Positions 9,106 to 22,002 of a stretch of 64,000 nt of DNA are shown here, piece after piece. Source of the stretch: Deltaproteobacteria bacterium (GTDB lineage: Bacteria > Desulfobacterota > GWC2-55-46); NCBI GenBank assembly GCA_015075075.1, contig JABTVA010000007.1, positions 1 to 64,000 of the forward strand, given 5' to 3'. The translations under genes and the position numbers were made by a program. The notes beneath the pieces were generated by a model that worked only from the letters and a program-made list of their open reading frames with translations, was not told the origin of the DNA and did no database searches. Within the stretch, counting starts at the first letter, position 1, and each line of letters opens with the position of its first letter.

Positions 9106-10395
9106 ATGAACAGGCTCATAATAAAAGGCGGAAGGCTCATAGACCCGGCGGCAGGGACCGACGGACTCTATAATATCTATGTCATGGGCGGGAGGATCGC
9201 CTCAATAAAGAAGGCCGAGTCCGACGACTCCGAGGCAGGCCCTGGTGTTGAGGCCGTGGACGCTACCGGCCTCATTGTCGCCCCGGGCTTCATCGACGCG
9301 CACGCGCATCTCCGCGAGCCTGGGTTCGAGTACAAGGAGGACGTACGGAGCGGCACGCAGGCCGCCTCAGCGGGCGGGTACACGGCAGTCATGTGCATGG
9401 CCAACACCAGGCCCGTAAACGATAACGAGTCGGTCACGAGGTATATACTTAAGAGGGCCGAGGGCGCGGCGGCAAAGGTCTATCCCGTGGGGGCCCTGAG
9501 CGTCGGGCTTAAGGGAGAGCGCCTTACCGAGATGGCGGAGCTTAAGGCCGCAGGGTGCGTTGCCGTTTCGGACGACGGCATGCCGGTCGTAAATAGCGCC
9601 CTTATGAGACGGGCGCTCGAATACTCGAAGATATCGGGGATGCCCGTAATAAGCCATGCCGAGGAACCGGGGCTAGTCAATGCCGGAGTCATGAACGAGG
9701 GGCCTGCAGCCACAAGGCTCGGCCTCAGGGGAATACCTAACGCGGCTGAAGATGTTATGGTCGCAAGGGACATTCACCTTGCCGAGCTTACCGGAGGGAG
9801 GCTTCACGTGGCGCATGTGAGCACGAGGGGCGCAGTCGAGGCGATAAGGGCGGCAAAGGCGAGGGGGGCGAGGGTCACGGCGGAAGCCACGCCGCACCAC
9901 CTGGCCCTTACGGACGAAGCCGTTAAGGGCTATGACACCAGCGCCAAGATGAACCCGCCGCTACGCTCGAGCGAGGACGTCGAGGCCTTGAGGGAAGGCC
10001 TCCGCGACGGCACCATAGACTGCATAGCCACAGACCACGCCCCGCATTCGACCATAGAGAAAGACATAGAGTTCGACAAGGCCTCGAACGGGATAATCGG
10101 CCTTGAGACGGCCTTTTCGGTCGTCTACGGACTTGTCGAGGAAGGGGCCCTGAGCTTCGTGCAGGCTTTGGCGGCCATGTCCGCGAACCCGGCAAAGGCC
10201 TTCGGCCTCGAAGGCGGAAGGCTCACAGTCGGCAGCCCGGCTGATATGGCCATACTGGACCTGAACGGGAAATGGAAGGTCGAGGCGGCCAGGCTCAAAT
10301 CAAGGTCGAAGAATACGCCCTGGGCAGGTAAAGAGCTCAAGGGTATCGTGGTAAAGACGGTCCTTGCCGGGAATGTCGTCTACAGCAGGGAATGA
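9106..10395 (+). CDS. pyrC: Dihydroorotase (class I)
   Basis: Zinc amidohydrolase that closes carbamoyl-aspartate to dihydroorotate. The 429-residue length is typical of class I enzymes. Metal ligands are present: DAHAHLREPG (64-73, His66 and His68), VISHAEEPGL, HVAHVST and ATDHAPHS (about 305-312). The family's carbamylated Lys has no counterpart in class I; here Asp of the DDGMPV stretch is in the corresponding region. It is the last gene of the pyrRBC operon and is followed by an intrinsic terminator. Confidence 0.95.
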   Translation: MNRLIIKGGRLIDPAAGTDGLYNIYVMGGRIASIKKAESDDSEAGPGVEAVDATGLIVAPGFIDAHAHLREPGFEYKEDVRSGTQAASAGGYTAVMCMANTRPVNDNESVTRYILKRAEGAAAKVYPVGALSVGLKGERLTEMAELKAAGCVAVSDDGMPVVNSALMRRALEYSKISGMPVISHAEEPGLVNAGVMNEGPAATRLGLRGIPNAAEDVMVARDIHLAELTGGRLHVAHVSTRGAVEAIRAAKARGARVTAEATPHHLALTDEAVKGYDTSAKMNPPLRSSEDVEALREGLRDGTIDCIATDHAPHSTIEKDIEFDKASNGIIGLETAFSVVYGLVEEGALSFVQALAAMSANPAKAFGLEGGRLTVGSPADMAILDLNGKWKVEAARLKSRSKNTPWAGKELKGIVVKTVLAGNVVYSRE

Positions 10396-10403
10396 GCGGG
10401 AAG

Positions 10404-10429
10404 GTGGGATAGGCTGAATCCCACTTTTC
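10404..10429 (+). terminator. Intrinsic terminator after pyrC
   Basis: Seven-base stem GTGGGAT (10404-10410) and ATCCCAC (10418-10424) with a 7-base loop, followed by TTTTCT. It lies 9 bases after the pyrC stop. A second hairpin (GGTGCGC/GCGCACC) lies around 10458-10475 without a T-run. Confidence 0.6.
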
Positions 10430-10491
10430 TAAAGGGGGACAAAGGGGGATTTATAATGGTGCGCATAGCGCACCCTACAAGATAAGCTCCT

Positions 10492-10668
10492 TAAGGAACC
10501 TCAATTAATTCATGTGTTCGTCATTGCGAGCGTGTGAGCCGATGCCGCGAGCGAAGCGTGGCGGGAAGCAATCTTATCTTTTGAATAACCAAGCACTTTG
10601 AGATTGCTTCGGAGCTAAAGCTCCTCGCAATGACAAACCGAAAACAGAGTTGATCAGACCTTCCTTAA
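10492..10668. repeat. Dispersed inverted-repeat element, GTCATTGCGAG family (copy 1)
   Basis: A non-coding hairpin element of about 175 bases. The inner arms GTCATTGCGAG and CTCGCAATGAC enclose AAGCAATCT and AGATTGCTTC. The outer ends read towards AATTAATT on the left and GATCAGACCTTCCTTAA on the right. A second copy is at 35601-35742. It occupies most of the pyrC-carA gap (10396-10728). No transposase; MITE-like. Confidence 0.7.
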
Positions 10669-10728
10669 TATTAATTATTAACTATTTAATATAACTATTA
10701 TGATTCAAATACTTTTTGAGGTGATGAA

Positions 10729-11856
10729 TTGAGAAAGGCGTATCTTGCGCTCGCAGACGGCACGGTCTTCGAGGGCACGTCATTCGGCGCGGACGGAGAG
10801 GCGACAGGCGAGGTGGTCTTCAATACCTCGCTTTCCGGATACCAGGAGGTTTTGACCGACCCATCCTACAAGAGGCAGATGGTCGTAATGACCTACCCCC
10901 AGCAGGGGAACTACGGCATAAACCCCGAGGACATGGAATCGGTCAGGCCCTGGGCCGAGGGCTTCATCGTAAAAGACCCCTGCCTTTACCCGTCGAGCTG
11001 GCGCTCGACCGAAAGCCTCATGGGATATCTCATGAGGAACCGGATAGTCGGCATATCGGGCATGGACACAAGGGCCCTTACCCGGATAATCAGGGACAAG
11101 GGCGCGATGCAGGGGGTCATCTCCACGAGGGACGGCGACTTCGCCCGCCTTGTGAAGAAGGCTAAGGAGCTGCCGTCCCTCGCCGGGCAGGACCTCGCAA
11201 AGGAGGTCACATGCCGGGAACCTTACGAATGGCACGGCGGCCTCTGGGAGCTTGATAAGGGCGGCTTCCCTCCGGTAGACAAGGGAGAGAAAAAGAGGTT
11301 CAAGGTAGTCGCCTACGACTTCGGCGTAAAGAAGAACATACTCCGTAACTTATCCGCTGTCGGCTGCGCCGTGACAGTCGTGCCAGCGTCCTTCCCCGCG
11401 GAGGATGCGCTCGCGATGAACCCGGACGGCATATTCCTCTCGAACGGCCCAGGCGACCCGGACGCCGTTACCTACGCGAAAGAGACCGTCGGGAAGCTCA
11501 TCGGCAAAAAGCCCGTCTTCGGCATCTGCCTCGGTCACCAGATACTCTCCCTTGCCCTCGGCGGAAGCACCTATAAATTGAAGTTCGGCCACAGGGGCGG
11601 GAACCAGCCCGTACAGGACCTCACGACCGGCAAGGTCGAGATAACCTCCCAGAACCACGGCTTCGCGGTCGACCTCGACTCCCTCAAAGGCAAGGCCGAG
11701 CTTACACACATAAACCTCAATGACAGGACCTGCGAAGGGATCGCGCTAAAGGACAAGCCCGTATTCTCGGTCCAATACCATCCGGAGGCATCTCCCGGCC
11801 CGCACGACTCGCAATACCTCTTCAGGAGGTTCGTGGAGATGATGGAGCGCGCCTGA
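10729..11856 (+). CDS. carA: Carbamoyl-phosphate synthase small (glutaminase) subunit
   Basis: Releases ammonia from glutamine and channels it to CarB for carbamoyl phosphate, the precursor of pyrimidines and arginine. The 375-residue protein has the N-terminal CarA domain ([13 protein letters not shown]) and a class I glutamine amidotransferase domain with the nucleophile in FGICLGHQ (about 265-272) and the His-Glu pair in [12 protein letters not shown]. The start is a TTG at 10729 with GAGGTG placed correctly upstream; the nearby ATG at 10724 is out of frame. carB follows after 63 bases. Confidence 0.96.
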   Translation: MRKAYLALADGTVFEGTSFGADGEATGEVVFNTSLSGYQEVLTDPSYKRQMVVMTYPQQGNYGINPEDMESVRPWAEGFIVKDPCLYPSSWRSTESLMGYLMRNRIVGISGMDTRALTRIIRDKGAMQGVISTRDGDFARLVKKAKELPSLAGQDLAKEVTCREPYEWHGGLWELDKGGFPPVDKGEKKRFKVVAYDFGVKKNILRNLSAVGCAVTVVPASFPAEDALAMNPDGIFLSNGPGDPDAVTYAKETVGKLIGKKPVFGICLGHQILSLALGGSTYKLKFGHRGGNQPVQDLTTGKVEITSQNHGFAVDLDSLKGKAELTHINLNDRTCEGIALKDKPVFSVQYHPEASPGPHDSQYLFRRFVEMMERA

Positions 11857-11919
11857 GAAGGAATATCGGGGTTTAATCTTAATTATTCGTTATTCAATAG
11901 ATTTCAAGGAGACTGGTAC

Positions 11920-15252
<3,333 letters not shown>

Positions 15253-15253
15253 G

Positions 15254-17047
15254 ATGCGAAGCATAATCAAATCACTCGGCATAGTATATGGCGACATAGG
15301 CACAAGTCCCATATACACCATCACCGTAATCTTCCTCCTCCTCGAGCCCACTTACGACAATGTGAGGGGCGTACTCTCGCTCGTATTCTGGACCATGATA
15401 ATACTCGTCACGGTCCAGTACGCCTGGCTTGCCACGAGCCTCGGGAAGAAAGGCGAGGGGGGCACTATCGTTCTCAGGGAAATACTTGTCTCTTATCTCA
15501 AGAGCGGGCGCAAGGTCGCGTTCATAAGCCTACTTTCCTTCATAGGCGTCTCCCTCCTCATAGGCGACGGCGTAATAACCCCGGCCATATCCATACTGAG
15601 CGCGGTCGAGGGCTCGGTCCTTATACCCGGGTTCGAGGACCTGAGCCAGACACGTATAGTGATAATCGCCGGGCTCATCGCGGTCCTCCTTTTCTTCTTG
15701 CAGAAGAGGGGGACCGAGAAGATGGCCTGGACCTTCGGCCCCGTGATGGTCGTATGGTTCTCGTCTTTGGGCCTTTCGGGCATCGCAGGGATCGCCAACG
15801 CCCCGGAGGTCCTCCTCGGGATAAACCCCTATTACGGCATAAAATTCATGCTGGATAACGGCCTGCTCGGGTTCTTTATCCTCTCGGAGGTCATACTCTG
15901 CGCGACCGGCGGCGAGGCCCTTTACGCCGACATGGGGCACCTCGGCAGGGCCCCCATAGTAAAGGGCTGGCTCATCGTGTTCGTCTTTCTCATAACCAAC
16001 TACATGGGGCAGGGCGCGTTCATATTGACCCACCCCGGGACCAAGAACGTTCTTTTCGAGATGGTAAACAGCCAGGCCCAGATACTCTATGTCCCGTTTC
16101 TACTCTTGAGCATCGCAGCCACCATAATTGCCTCCCAAGCCATGATAAGCGCCATGTTCTCCATAGTCTACCAGGGCATCACGACCCATGTCATGCCGCT
16201 CTTCAGGATTTCGTACACATCCGCTGAAATGAGGAGCCAGATATACATACCCTTCGTCAACTGGTTCCTGCTTGCGGCGGTCCTCTTCATAATGTACATA
16301 TTCCAGGAATCGCACAAGCTCGCGGCGGCCTACGGCCTCGCAGTCACCGGGACGATGCTCCTTACCGGCATCATGATGACATGGATATTCCTGATAAGAA
16401 AAAGGTACATCCTGGTCGGAGTCTCGGTGCTCGTGACCATAGTCGACATCGTTTATTTCCTTTCCAACTCTTTCAAGATACCGCACGGCGGCTATTGGTC
16501 CATCATACTGGCCTCGCTCCCGTTCTGCCTGATCCTCATCTACACGAGGGGCCAGAGGAGGCTCTACAAGGCCATGAGGCCGCTTAACCAGGAGGCCTTC
16601 CTCATAGGGTACAACCAGATTTACAAGGCGCTTCCCAAGATAAGCGGCACGGCCCTCTTCTTCGCAAAGGAATCGAGGGTGATAGCGCCCTATATCGTGC
16701 ACACGATATTCAAGAACAACATCATTTACGAGGACAACATACTCGTCTCGCTCATAAGGACCGAGAAGCCCTTCGGCGTGGAATACCGGTTCACGGAAGA
16801 CCTCGCCCCTGGCCTCCGGGTCTTCGAGCTCAGGATCGGCTACATGGAGGTGGTGGACGTGGAGGCCATATTGAAGGAGGCCGGGATAAACGAGAAGACC
16901 ATATTCTACGGCCTCGAGGAGATAACAACATCCAATTTCATCTGGATGATATTCTCAGTCATAAAGAAGCTCACGCCCTCTTTCCTCGTATTCTATAAGC
17001 TCCCTGCCAACAAGCTCCACGGCGTCATAACCCGCGTCGAGATGTAG
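15254..17047 (+). CDS. kup: KUP-family potassium uptake protein
   Basis: Proton-coupled potassium importer of the inner membrane. The 597-residue protein begins with the family signature SLGIVYGDIGTSPIYT, then GEGGTIVLREI, and has about 12 hydrophobic helices up to residue 430. A cytosolic C-terminal domain of about 160 residues follows, slightly shorter than in E. coli Kup. It starts one base after the carB stop and ends two bases before recG. The position behind pyrimidine genes is unusual in my experience, but there is no sign of transfer in codon use. Confidence 0.93.
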   Translation: MRSIIKSLGIVYGDIGTSPIYTITVIFLLLEPTYDNVRGVLSLVFWTMIILVTVQYAWLATSLGKKGEGGTIVLREILVSYLKSGRKVAFISLLSFIGVSLLIGDGVITPAISILSAVEGSVLIPGFEDLSQTRIVIIAGLIAVLLFFLQKRGTEKMAWTFGPVMVVWFSSLGLSGIAGIANAPEVLLGINPYYGIKFMLDNGLLGFFILSEVILCATGGEALYADMGHLGRAPIVKGWLIVFVFLITNYMGQGAFILTHPGTKNVLFEMVNSQAQILYVPFLLLSIAATIIASQAMISAMFSIVYQGITTHVMPLFRISYTSAEMRSQIYIPFVNWFLLAAVLFIMYIFQESHKLAAAYGLAVTGTMLLTGIMMTWIFLIRKRYILVGVSVLVTIVDIVYFLSNSFKIPHGGYWSIILASLPFCLILIYTRGQRRLYKAMRPLNQEAFLIGYNQIYKALPKISGTALFFAKESRVIAPYIVHTIFKNNIIYEDNILVSLIRTEKPFGVEYRFTEDLAPGLRVFELRIGYMEVVDVEAILKEAGINEKTIFYGLEEITTSNFIWMIFSVIKKLTPSFLVFYKLPANKLHGVITRVEM

Positions 17048-17049
17048 CG

Positions 17050-19491
17050 ATGGAGCGGGGGCTCTCCGAAATCCTCGAAGCGGTATTGAAGCCCCTGAGG
17101 TTCGCATCAAAGGACGACTTCCGGCACCTGGGGGCGCTTAAATCCCTCGAGCCGCTCGCCAACTCTCTCCTGAAGGAAGCCCTTTCCCTGAGAAACCCGC
17201 CGGGCGTAAACGCCGGGCTTGAAGAGCTCTTGCGTATCCTCTCCGGCTTTGATTCCCTCGGCGATTCGTCCAGGAAGGAGAAGGTGCTCGCCGCCCTCGA
17301 TCTAATAGGCTCGATAAGCGGGGAAGTAAGGGCGCGGGCCTTGCCCGCACCCACTCCGGTGCCTTATCTAAGCCCTGTCGAGGCCGAGAGAAGGCTTAAG
17401 GAGCTTAAGACCCCGCTCTCTTTCGTGAAGGGCATAGGGCCGAAGCTCGCGGAGAGGCTCTCGAAGAAGGGCCTTTCGACAGTCGAGGACCTGCTCTATT
17501 TTCTCCCGCTGCGATACGAGGACAGGAGCCGCCTTAAGCGGATACGCGAGCTCACGCCGGGCCTCAGCGAAAGCACCACGGGAGAGGTGCTTGCCATAGG
17601 AGAGGCGCGATATGGGAGAAGGCGCGTCCTCGAGATGGCCGTGGGGGACGGGAGCGACATACTCAAGGTCAAATGGTTCAACTTCGGCCCTCACATTAAA
17701 AAGAGGTTCAGGAACGGGCAGAAACTCATCGTCTTCGGGCAGGTCTCGGTATTCGGCGGCAGGAAGGAGATGGTGCACCCGGATATAGAGCTTGCCGAGG
17801 AGAATGACGAGGCCGGGGCCGCAGGTCCGGATGATTTCGGCAGGATAGTCCCCGTATATTCGCAGGTGGAAAACTTCCACCAGAAGACCATAAGGAAGAT
17901 CGTCCGGTCGGTTGTCGACGGCTACGGCGGCAAGACGGTGGCCGGGGTGCCTTTCGGCATCTCGGAGAGGCACGGGCTCATGGGCCTGGACCAGGCAATG
18001 AGGGAGGCACATCTTCCGTCCGGGGCCGGTACTGCGCTTCTCGCGAAAAAGAGCCTCGCGTTCGACGAGCTATTTCTCCTTGAGACCGGGCTGGCTTTAA
18101 GGAGGGCGGGCATAAAAAAGGAACGTGGCATATCGTTCAGGCCCGAGGGCAGGCTTGAGAGGAGCCTGCGGAATATACTCCCGTTCACGCTTACCGGCGC
18201 GCAGGAGAGGACGCTTTCTGAGATACGGAATGACATGGCCGCTCCGCACCCCATGAACAGGCTCATCCAGGGCGACGTGGGCTCGGGGAAGACGGTCGTG
18301 AGCCTCCTTGCCTCGCTCATGGCCGTTGAGTGCGGGTTCCAGGCGGCGATAATGGCCCCCACCGAAATACTCGCGGAGCAGCACTATCTCCTTACGAGGA
18401 AGTACGCCGAACCGCTGGGCCTTGAGCCCGTCCTCCTTACCGGAGCGCCAGGAAATCGGAAAGGAGGACGCTACGGTCAGTGAGTTATGGGCGGGCAGAC
18501 TTGGTCATAGTAATCTATGCGCCGATACAGAAGGACGGAGTTCAAAAAGCTGGGTTTGGCCGTCATAGACGAGCAGCACAGGTTTGGGGTCGTGCAAAGG
18601 GGGGTTCTGAAGAAGAAAGGCTTCGGCGCGGGCAAAGGGCTTTCGCCGGATATCCTCATAATGACCGCCACACCAATCCCGAGGACCCTCTCCATGACCG
18701 TATTCGGAGACTTGGACGTATCGATAATAGACGAACTGCCGCCAGGTCGAAAGCCGGTGCATACGAAGGTGCTCAGGGAAAAGGAGAGGCAGAAGGCCTA
18801 TGAGACCATCCAGAGAGAGCTTGCCTCTGGCGGCCAGGCCTATATCGTGTACCCGCTCGTCGAGGAATCGAAGGAACTTAGCCTCAGGGACGCTACCAAC
18901 ATGAGGGCGCACCTCGAAAAGGACGTTTTCAGGGACCGCCGGGTGGGCCTCCTCCACGGGAGAATGAAGGCCGACGAAAAAGAGGCGGTCATGAGGGACT
19001 TTAAGGAAAAGAAGATAGACATCCTCGTATCGACCACCGTAATAGAGGTGGGCGTTGACGTGCCTAACGCCTCGGTCATGCTCATAGAGCACGCCGAGAG
19101 GTTCGGCCTTGCCCAGCTCCACCAGCTCCGTGGAAGGGTGGGGAGGGGCGAGAGGAAGTCTTTCTGCCTTCTCATCGCCGGCTGGACCAACTCGGAGGAC
19201 ACATATAAACGCCTCAAGGTCATGGAGGAGACGAACGACGGGTTTAGTATCGCCGAAGAGGACCTCAAGATACGGGGGCCGGGTGATTTTCTCGGCACAA
19301 GGCAGGCGGGGCTGCCTGATTTCAGGACTGACGGCGCGCTTTCAGACCTTAAGCTCTTGAAGACCGCGAGGGAGGAGGCCAATAATTATTTGAAGACAAA
19401 CCCTGGACTCAAGGGCCCCGAAGGCGAAGTGATAAGAAGGGTGCTAAAGGCCAGGTGGCAGGACAGGCTCGAACTCGCGGAGATCGGGTAG
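17050..19491 (+). CDS. recG: ATP-dependent DNA helicase RecG, frameshifted
   Basis: Branch-migration helicase that reverses stalled forks and processes recombination intermediates. The first frame (17050-18483) holds an N-terminal extension, the wedge/OB domain (SFVKGIGPKLAERLSKKG, LPLRYEDRS), Walker A GDVGSGKT and MAPTEILAEQH. The second (18517-19491) holds DEQHRFGV (DEQH box), MTATPIPRTL, STTVIEVGVDVPNA and QLRGRVGRG. The frame is lost between about 18455 and 18545, where the sequence should encode the VIGTHALIQ motif. Several indels and substitutions there read as poor sequence. An intact protein would be about 810 residues. Confidence 0.92.
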
Positions 19492-19800
19492 GCGCGCCGA
19501 CTTAAGACTTGATATTATATTTCTGTTTTAATTATGCGGTTTATCGCTTTTTTTAACTTGTAAACTCCCTGCAGCCCGCCACATGGATACCTGTAAAACC
19601 CTTCCCCTGGATGGGGGAGGGCAGGGTGGGGGTGAAATTGTTTTTTTCACCCTCCCCTATATATCCACTCCCGCCTGATTAAATCATGGGGAGGGGATAG
19701 TAGAACCCTTTTCCCGTTGACAATCGGGTTCCCCTGATAGTAAGCTTATAAATTCCTGATAATTCATTTCAAGGCTTATACTACTCAATATTCCGGGAGC
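19492..19800. other. Intergenic gap with C/G-rich hairpins
   Basis: About 310 bases without a gene. It holds a hairpin CCCTTCCCC/GGGGGAGGG near 19599-19622 and another, GGGTGA/TCACCC around a T-rich loop, near 19624-19655. A GGGGAGGGG tract follows. These look like a dispersed repeat or terminators of recG. No confident promoter for the next gene was found. Confidence 0.4.
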
Positions 19801-19805
19801 ATGTG

Positions 19806-21161
19806 ATGGCAGAAATAATACCGTTCAGGGGCGTACTCTATAATCCCGCAAAAGTCGGTGATCTGAACAAGGTAATGGCACCGCCCTATGACGTGATACC
19901 GCCCGCAAAGCAGGATGAGCTTTACGACCGCCATCCGAACAACGTCATAAGGCTCATCTTCGGGAAGGTCCGTCCCGAGGACAGGGAAGGGAGCGACAGG
20001 TACTCCCGCGCCGCGTCCGATTTCCAGAGGTGGCTGAGCGAAGGCGTTCTCGTCCAGGACGAGAGGCCCTGCATGTACTATTACACCCAGACGTACTCGG
20101 AAAAGGACGGGTCCAGGAAGACCAGGAAGGGGTTCATAGCGCTTTCGAAGCTCATGGACTTCGGAAAGGGGATCCACCCCCACGAGAGGACCCTTTCGGG
20201 GCCGAAGGCCGACAGGCTCAAGCTCATGCAGGCGTCCGACGCCAACTTCTGCTCCATATTCTCCCTCTATTCAGACCCGGCGCTCAAGGCCAACAAGCTC
20301 CTTGATGCGGCCGCTTCCGGAAGGAAGCCCGACATAGACGTTACCGACGACGACGGCACCGTGAACAGGGTATGGAGGGTCGACGACCAGAAGGTCCTCG
20401 ATGTGATAACCGAATCGATGAAGGACAAGGCCCTCTTCATAGCCGACGGCCACCACAGGTATGAGACGGCCCTCAATTACAGGAACATGATGAGGGAGAA
20501 GGCCGGGAACCAGACCGGGAACGAGCCCTATGATTACGTGATGATGTACTTCAGCAACATGGACGACGAGGGCATGACCATATGGCCCACGCACAGGGTC
20601 GTGCACAGCCTCGTTGATTTCAACCCGGACTGTTTCCTCTATAAGTGCTCCGGGTATTTCGACTTGAGGGAGTTCAGCTACGGCATGCCGGACGAGGCGG
20701 CGGTGCGGGAGGCATTTCTGAAGGAGCTTAAAAAGGCCGGGGAGTCGGCGGTCGCCCTCGGGCTGCACATAAGGGCAAGGGACATATATTACCTCCTCAC
20801 CATAAAATCCCAGGACACCATGGACAAGGTCTTCGGCGGAGCAATACCAGAGGTCTTCAAGCGCCTGGACGTGACCGTCCTCCATTCGCTCATATTCGCG
20901 AAGATACTCGGCATGACGCAGGAGGCACAGGAGAGGCAGGAGAACCTCGTCTACGTAAAGAGCTTTGAAGAGGTGATCGCGGCCTGCTCGAACGACAAAA
21001 ACCAGCTGGTTTTCCTCCTCAACAACACCAAGATAGAGCAGGTCAAGGCCGTGGCCGAGGCAGGCTTCGTCATGCCCCAGAAATCTACCTACTTCTACCC
21101 CAAGCTCCTTTCAGGGCTTACGATAAATTTCCACGGGACAAAGGCCGCCCTCAAGGCCTGA
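19806..21161 (+). CDS. DUF1015 family protein
   Basis: A 451-residue cytosolic protein of the DUF1015 family, whose biochemical role is not established. Family features are visible: the N-terminal FRGVLYNPAKVGDLNKVMAPPYDVI, the HPNNVIRLIFGK segment, and FIADGHHRYETALNYR near residue 215, a His-rich motif that may be a catalytic or metal site. The start is ATG 19806, preceded by an in-frame GTG at 19803, with GGGAG about 8 bases upstream. The methyltransferase gene begins 5 bases after its stop. Confidence 0.9.
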   Translation: MAEIIPFRGVLYNPAKVGDLNKVMAPPYDVIPPAKQDELYDRHPNNVIRLIFGKVRPEDREGSDRYSRAASDFQRWLSEGVLVQDERPCMYYYTQTYSEKDGSRKTRKGFIALSKLMDFGKGIHPHERTLSGPKADRLKLMQASDANFCSIFSLYSDPALKANKLLDAAASGRKPDIDVTDDDGTVNRVWRVDDQKVLDVITESMKDKALFIADGHHRYETALNYRNMMREKAGNQTGNEPYDYVMMYFSNMDDEGMTIWPTHRVVHSLVDFNPDCFLYKCSGYFDLREFSYGMPDEAAVREAFLKELKKAGESAVALGLHIRARDIYYLLTIKSQDTMDKVFGGAIPEVFKRLDVTVLHSLIFAKILGMTQEAQERQENLVYVKSFEEVIAACSNDKNQLVFLLNNTKIEQVKAVAEAGFVMPQKSTYFYPKLLSGLTINFHGTKAALKA

Positions 21162-21166
21162 GCCGC

Positions 21167-21850
21167 TTGGAAAGACCCCTTATTTCCGAAGACGAAACGC
21201 TCGAAAAGCTCGGCCCGTACTTCTTCGTTCAGAGGAAGGCGGGCCAGAGGCTTACGGGCGATTCGGTCGAGCTCGCCGAGTTCGCAATCCCGGACCTCAA
21301 TAAAAACGACCGCATAATAGACCTCGGCACGGGCACTGGCGCCATCCCCCTTATGCTTGCATGGAAATCCGGGGCCGGAAAGATAACCGGGGTCGAGATC
21401 GATAGAGAGGCGGCCAGGACCGCGATGAAGAACGTCGAGGCCAACGGGCTTGCCGGACGGGTCGATATCATAAACCGCGACTTAAGGGAATTGAGGGAGT
21501 GCTTTCCGGAGGGCGCGTTCACTGCCGTCGTAAGCAACCCGCCTTACGGCAAGGCCGGGGCCGGGAGGATAAGCCCGAAAACCGAGAGGGCCGCGGCAAG
21601 GGCCGGGCTCCACGGCGGCCTCTCGGATCTCATTTCAATCTCAGCCTATCTCACCGGACGCAAGGGCCGGGTCTTTTACGTCTTCCCCGCGGCAAGGATT
21701 GCGGAGATGCTTGTTGAGCTGGGCAAAGCCGGTTTCAGGCCCGTGCGCATCAGGTTCTTGGGCGGCAAGACTGGCCGCGCCCCCAAACTCTTCCTCATAG
21801 AGGCTGGGAAGGAGGGCGGGATCCCAATAGAGCTGGCCTCCGCGGGATAG
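21167..21850 (+). CDS. N6-adenine methyltransferase, TrmN6-like (tRNA1(Val)-type)
   Basis: SAM-dependent methyltransferase of 227 residues resembling the enzymes that modify A37 of tRNA1(Val). The SAM-binding motif I is IIDLGTGTGAIPLML (about 48-62), the acidic motif II is GVEIDREAA, and the catalytic NPPY motif is SNPPYGKAG. The N-terminal GQRLTGDSVELAEF matches the TrmN6 family, where rRNA or release-factor methylases differ. It starts at TTG 21167 without a clear ribosome-binding site, 5 bases after DUF1015, so it is probably co-translated. RNA substrate is inferred. Confidence 0.8.
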   Translation: MERPLISEDETLEKLGPYFFVQRKAGQRLTGDSVELAEFAIPDLNKNDRIIDLGTGTGAIPLMLAWKSGAGKITGVEIDREAARTAMKNVEANGLAGRVDIINRDLRELRECFPEGAFTAVVSNPPYGKAGAGRISPKTERAAARAGLHGGLSDLISISAYLTGRKGRVFYVFPAARIAEMLVELGKAGFRPVRIRFLGGKTGRAPKLFLIEAGKEGGIPIELASAG

Positions 21851-22002
21851 AGCCCTTAATTTCATAGATACCGCGGCCACAGGGTCGGCAGGTGGACAAC
21901 CGGTACGCCTCCTGCTATAATCTGTCAGTTTTTACCCTTCACTTCTCCTCGACGAAATACTCCTCGGCATACACTTTCAAAAAAAGGCCTTACGGCTTCA
22001 AA

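Noticed and set aside
10396-10728. Repeats near 10.4-10.7 kb as a CRISPR array
   Set aside because: There are only inverted, not regularly spaced direct, repeats, and no cas genes in the window.
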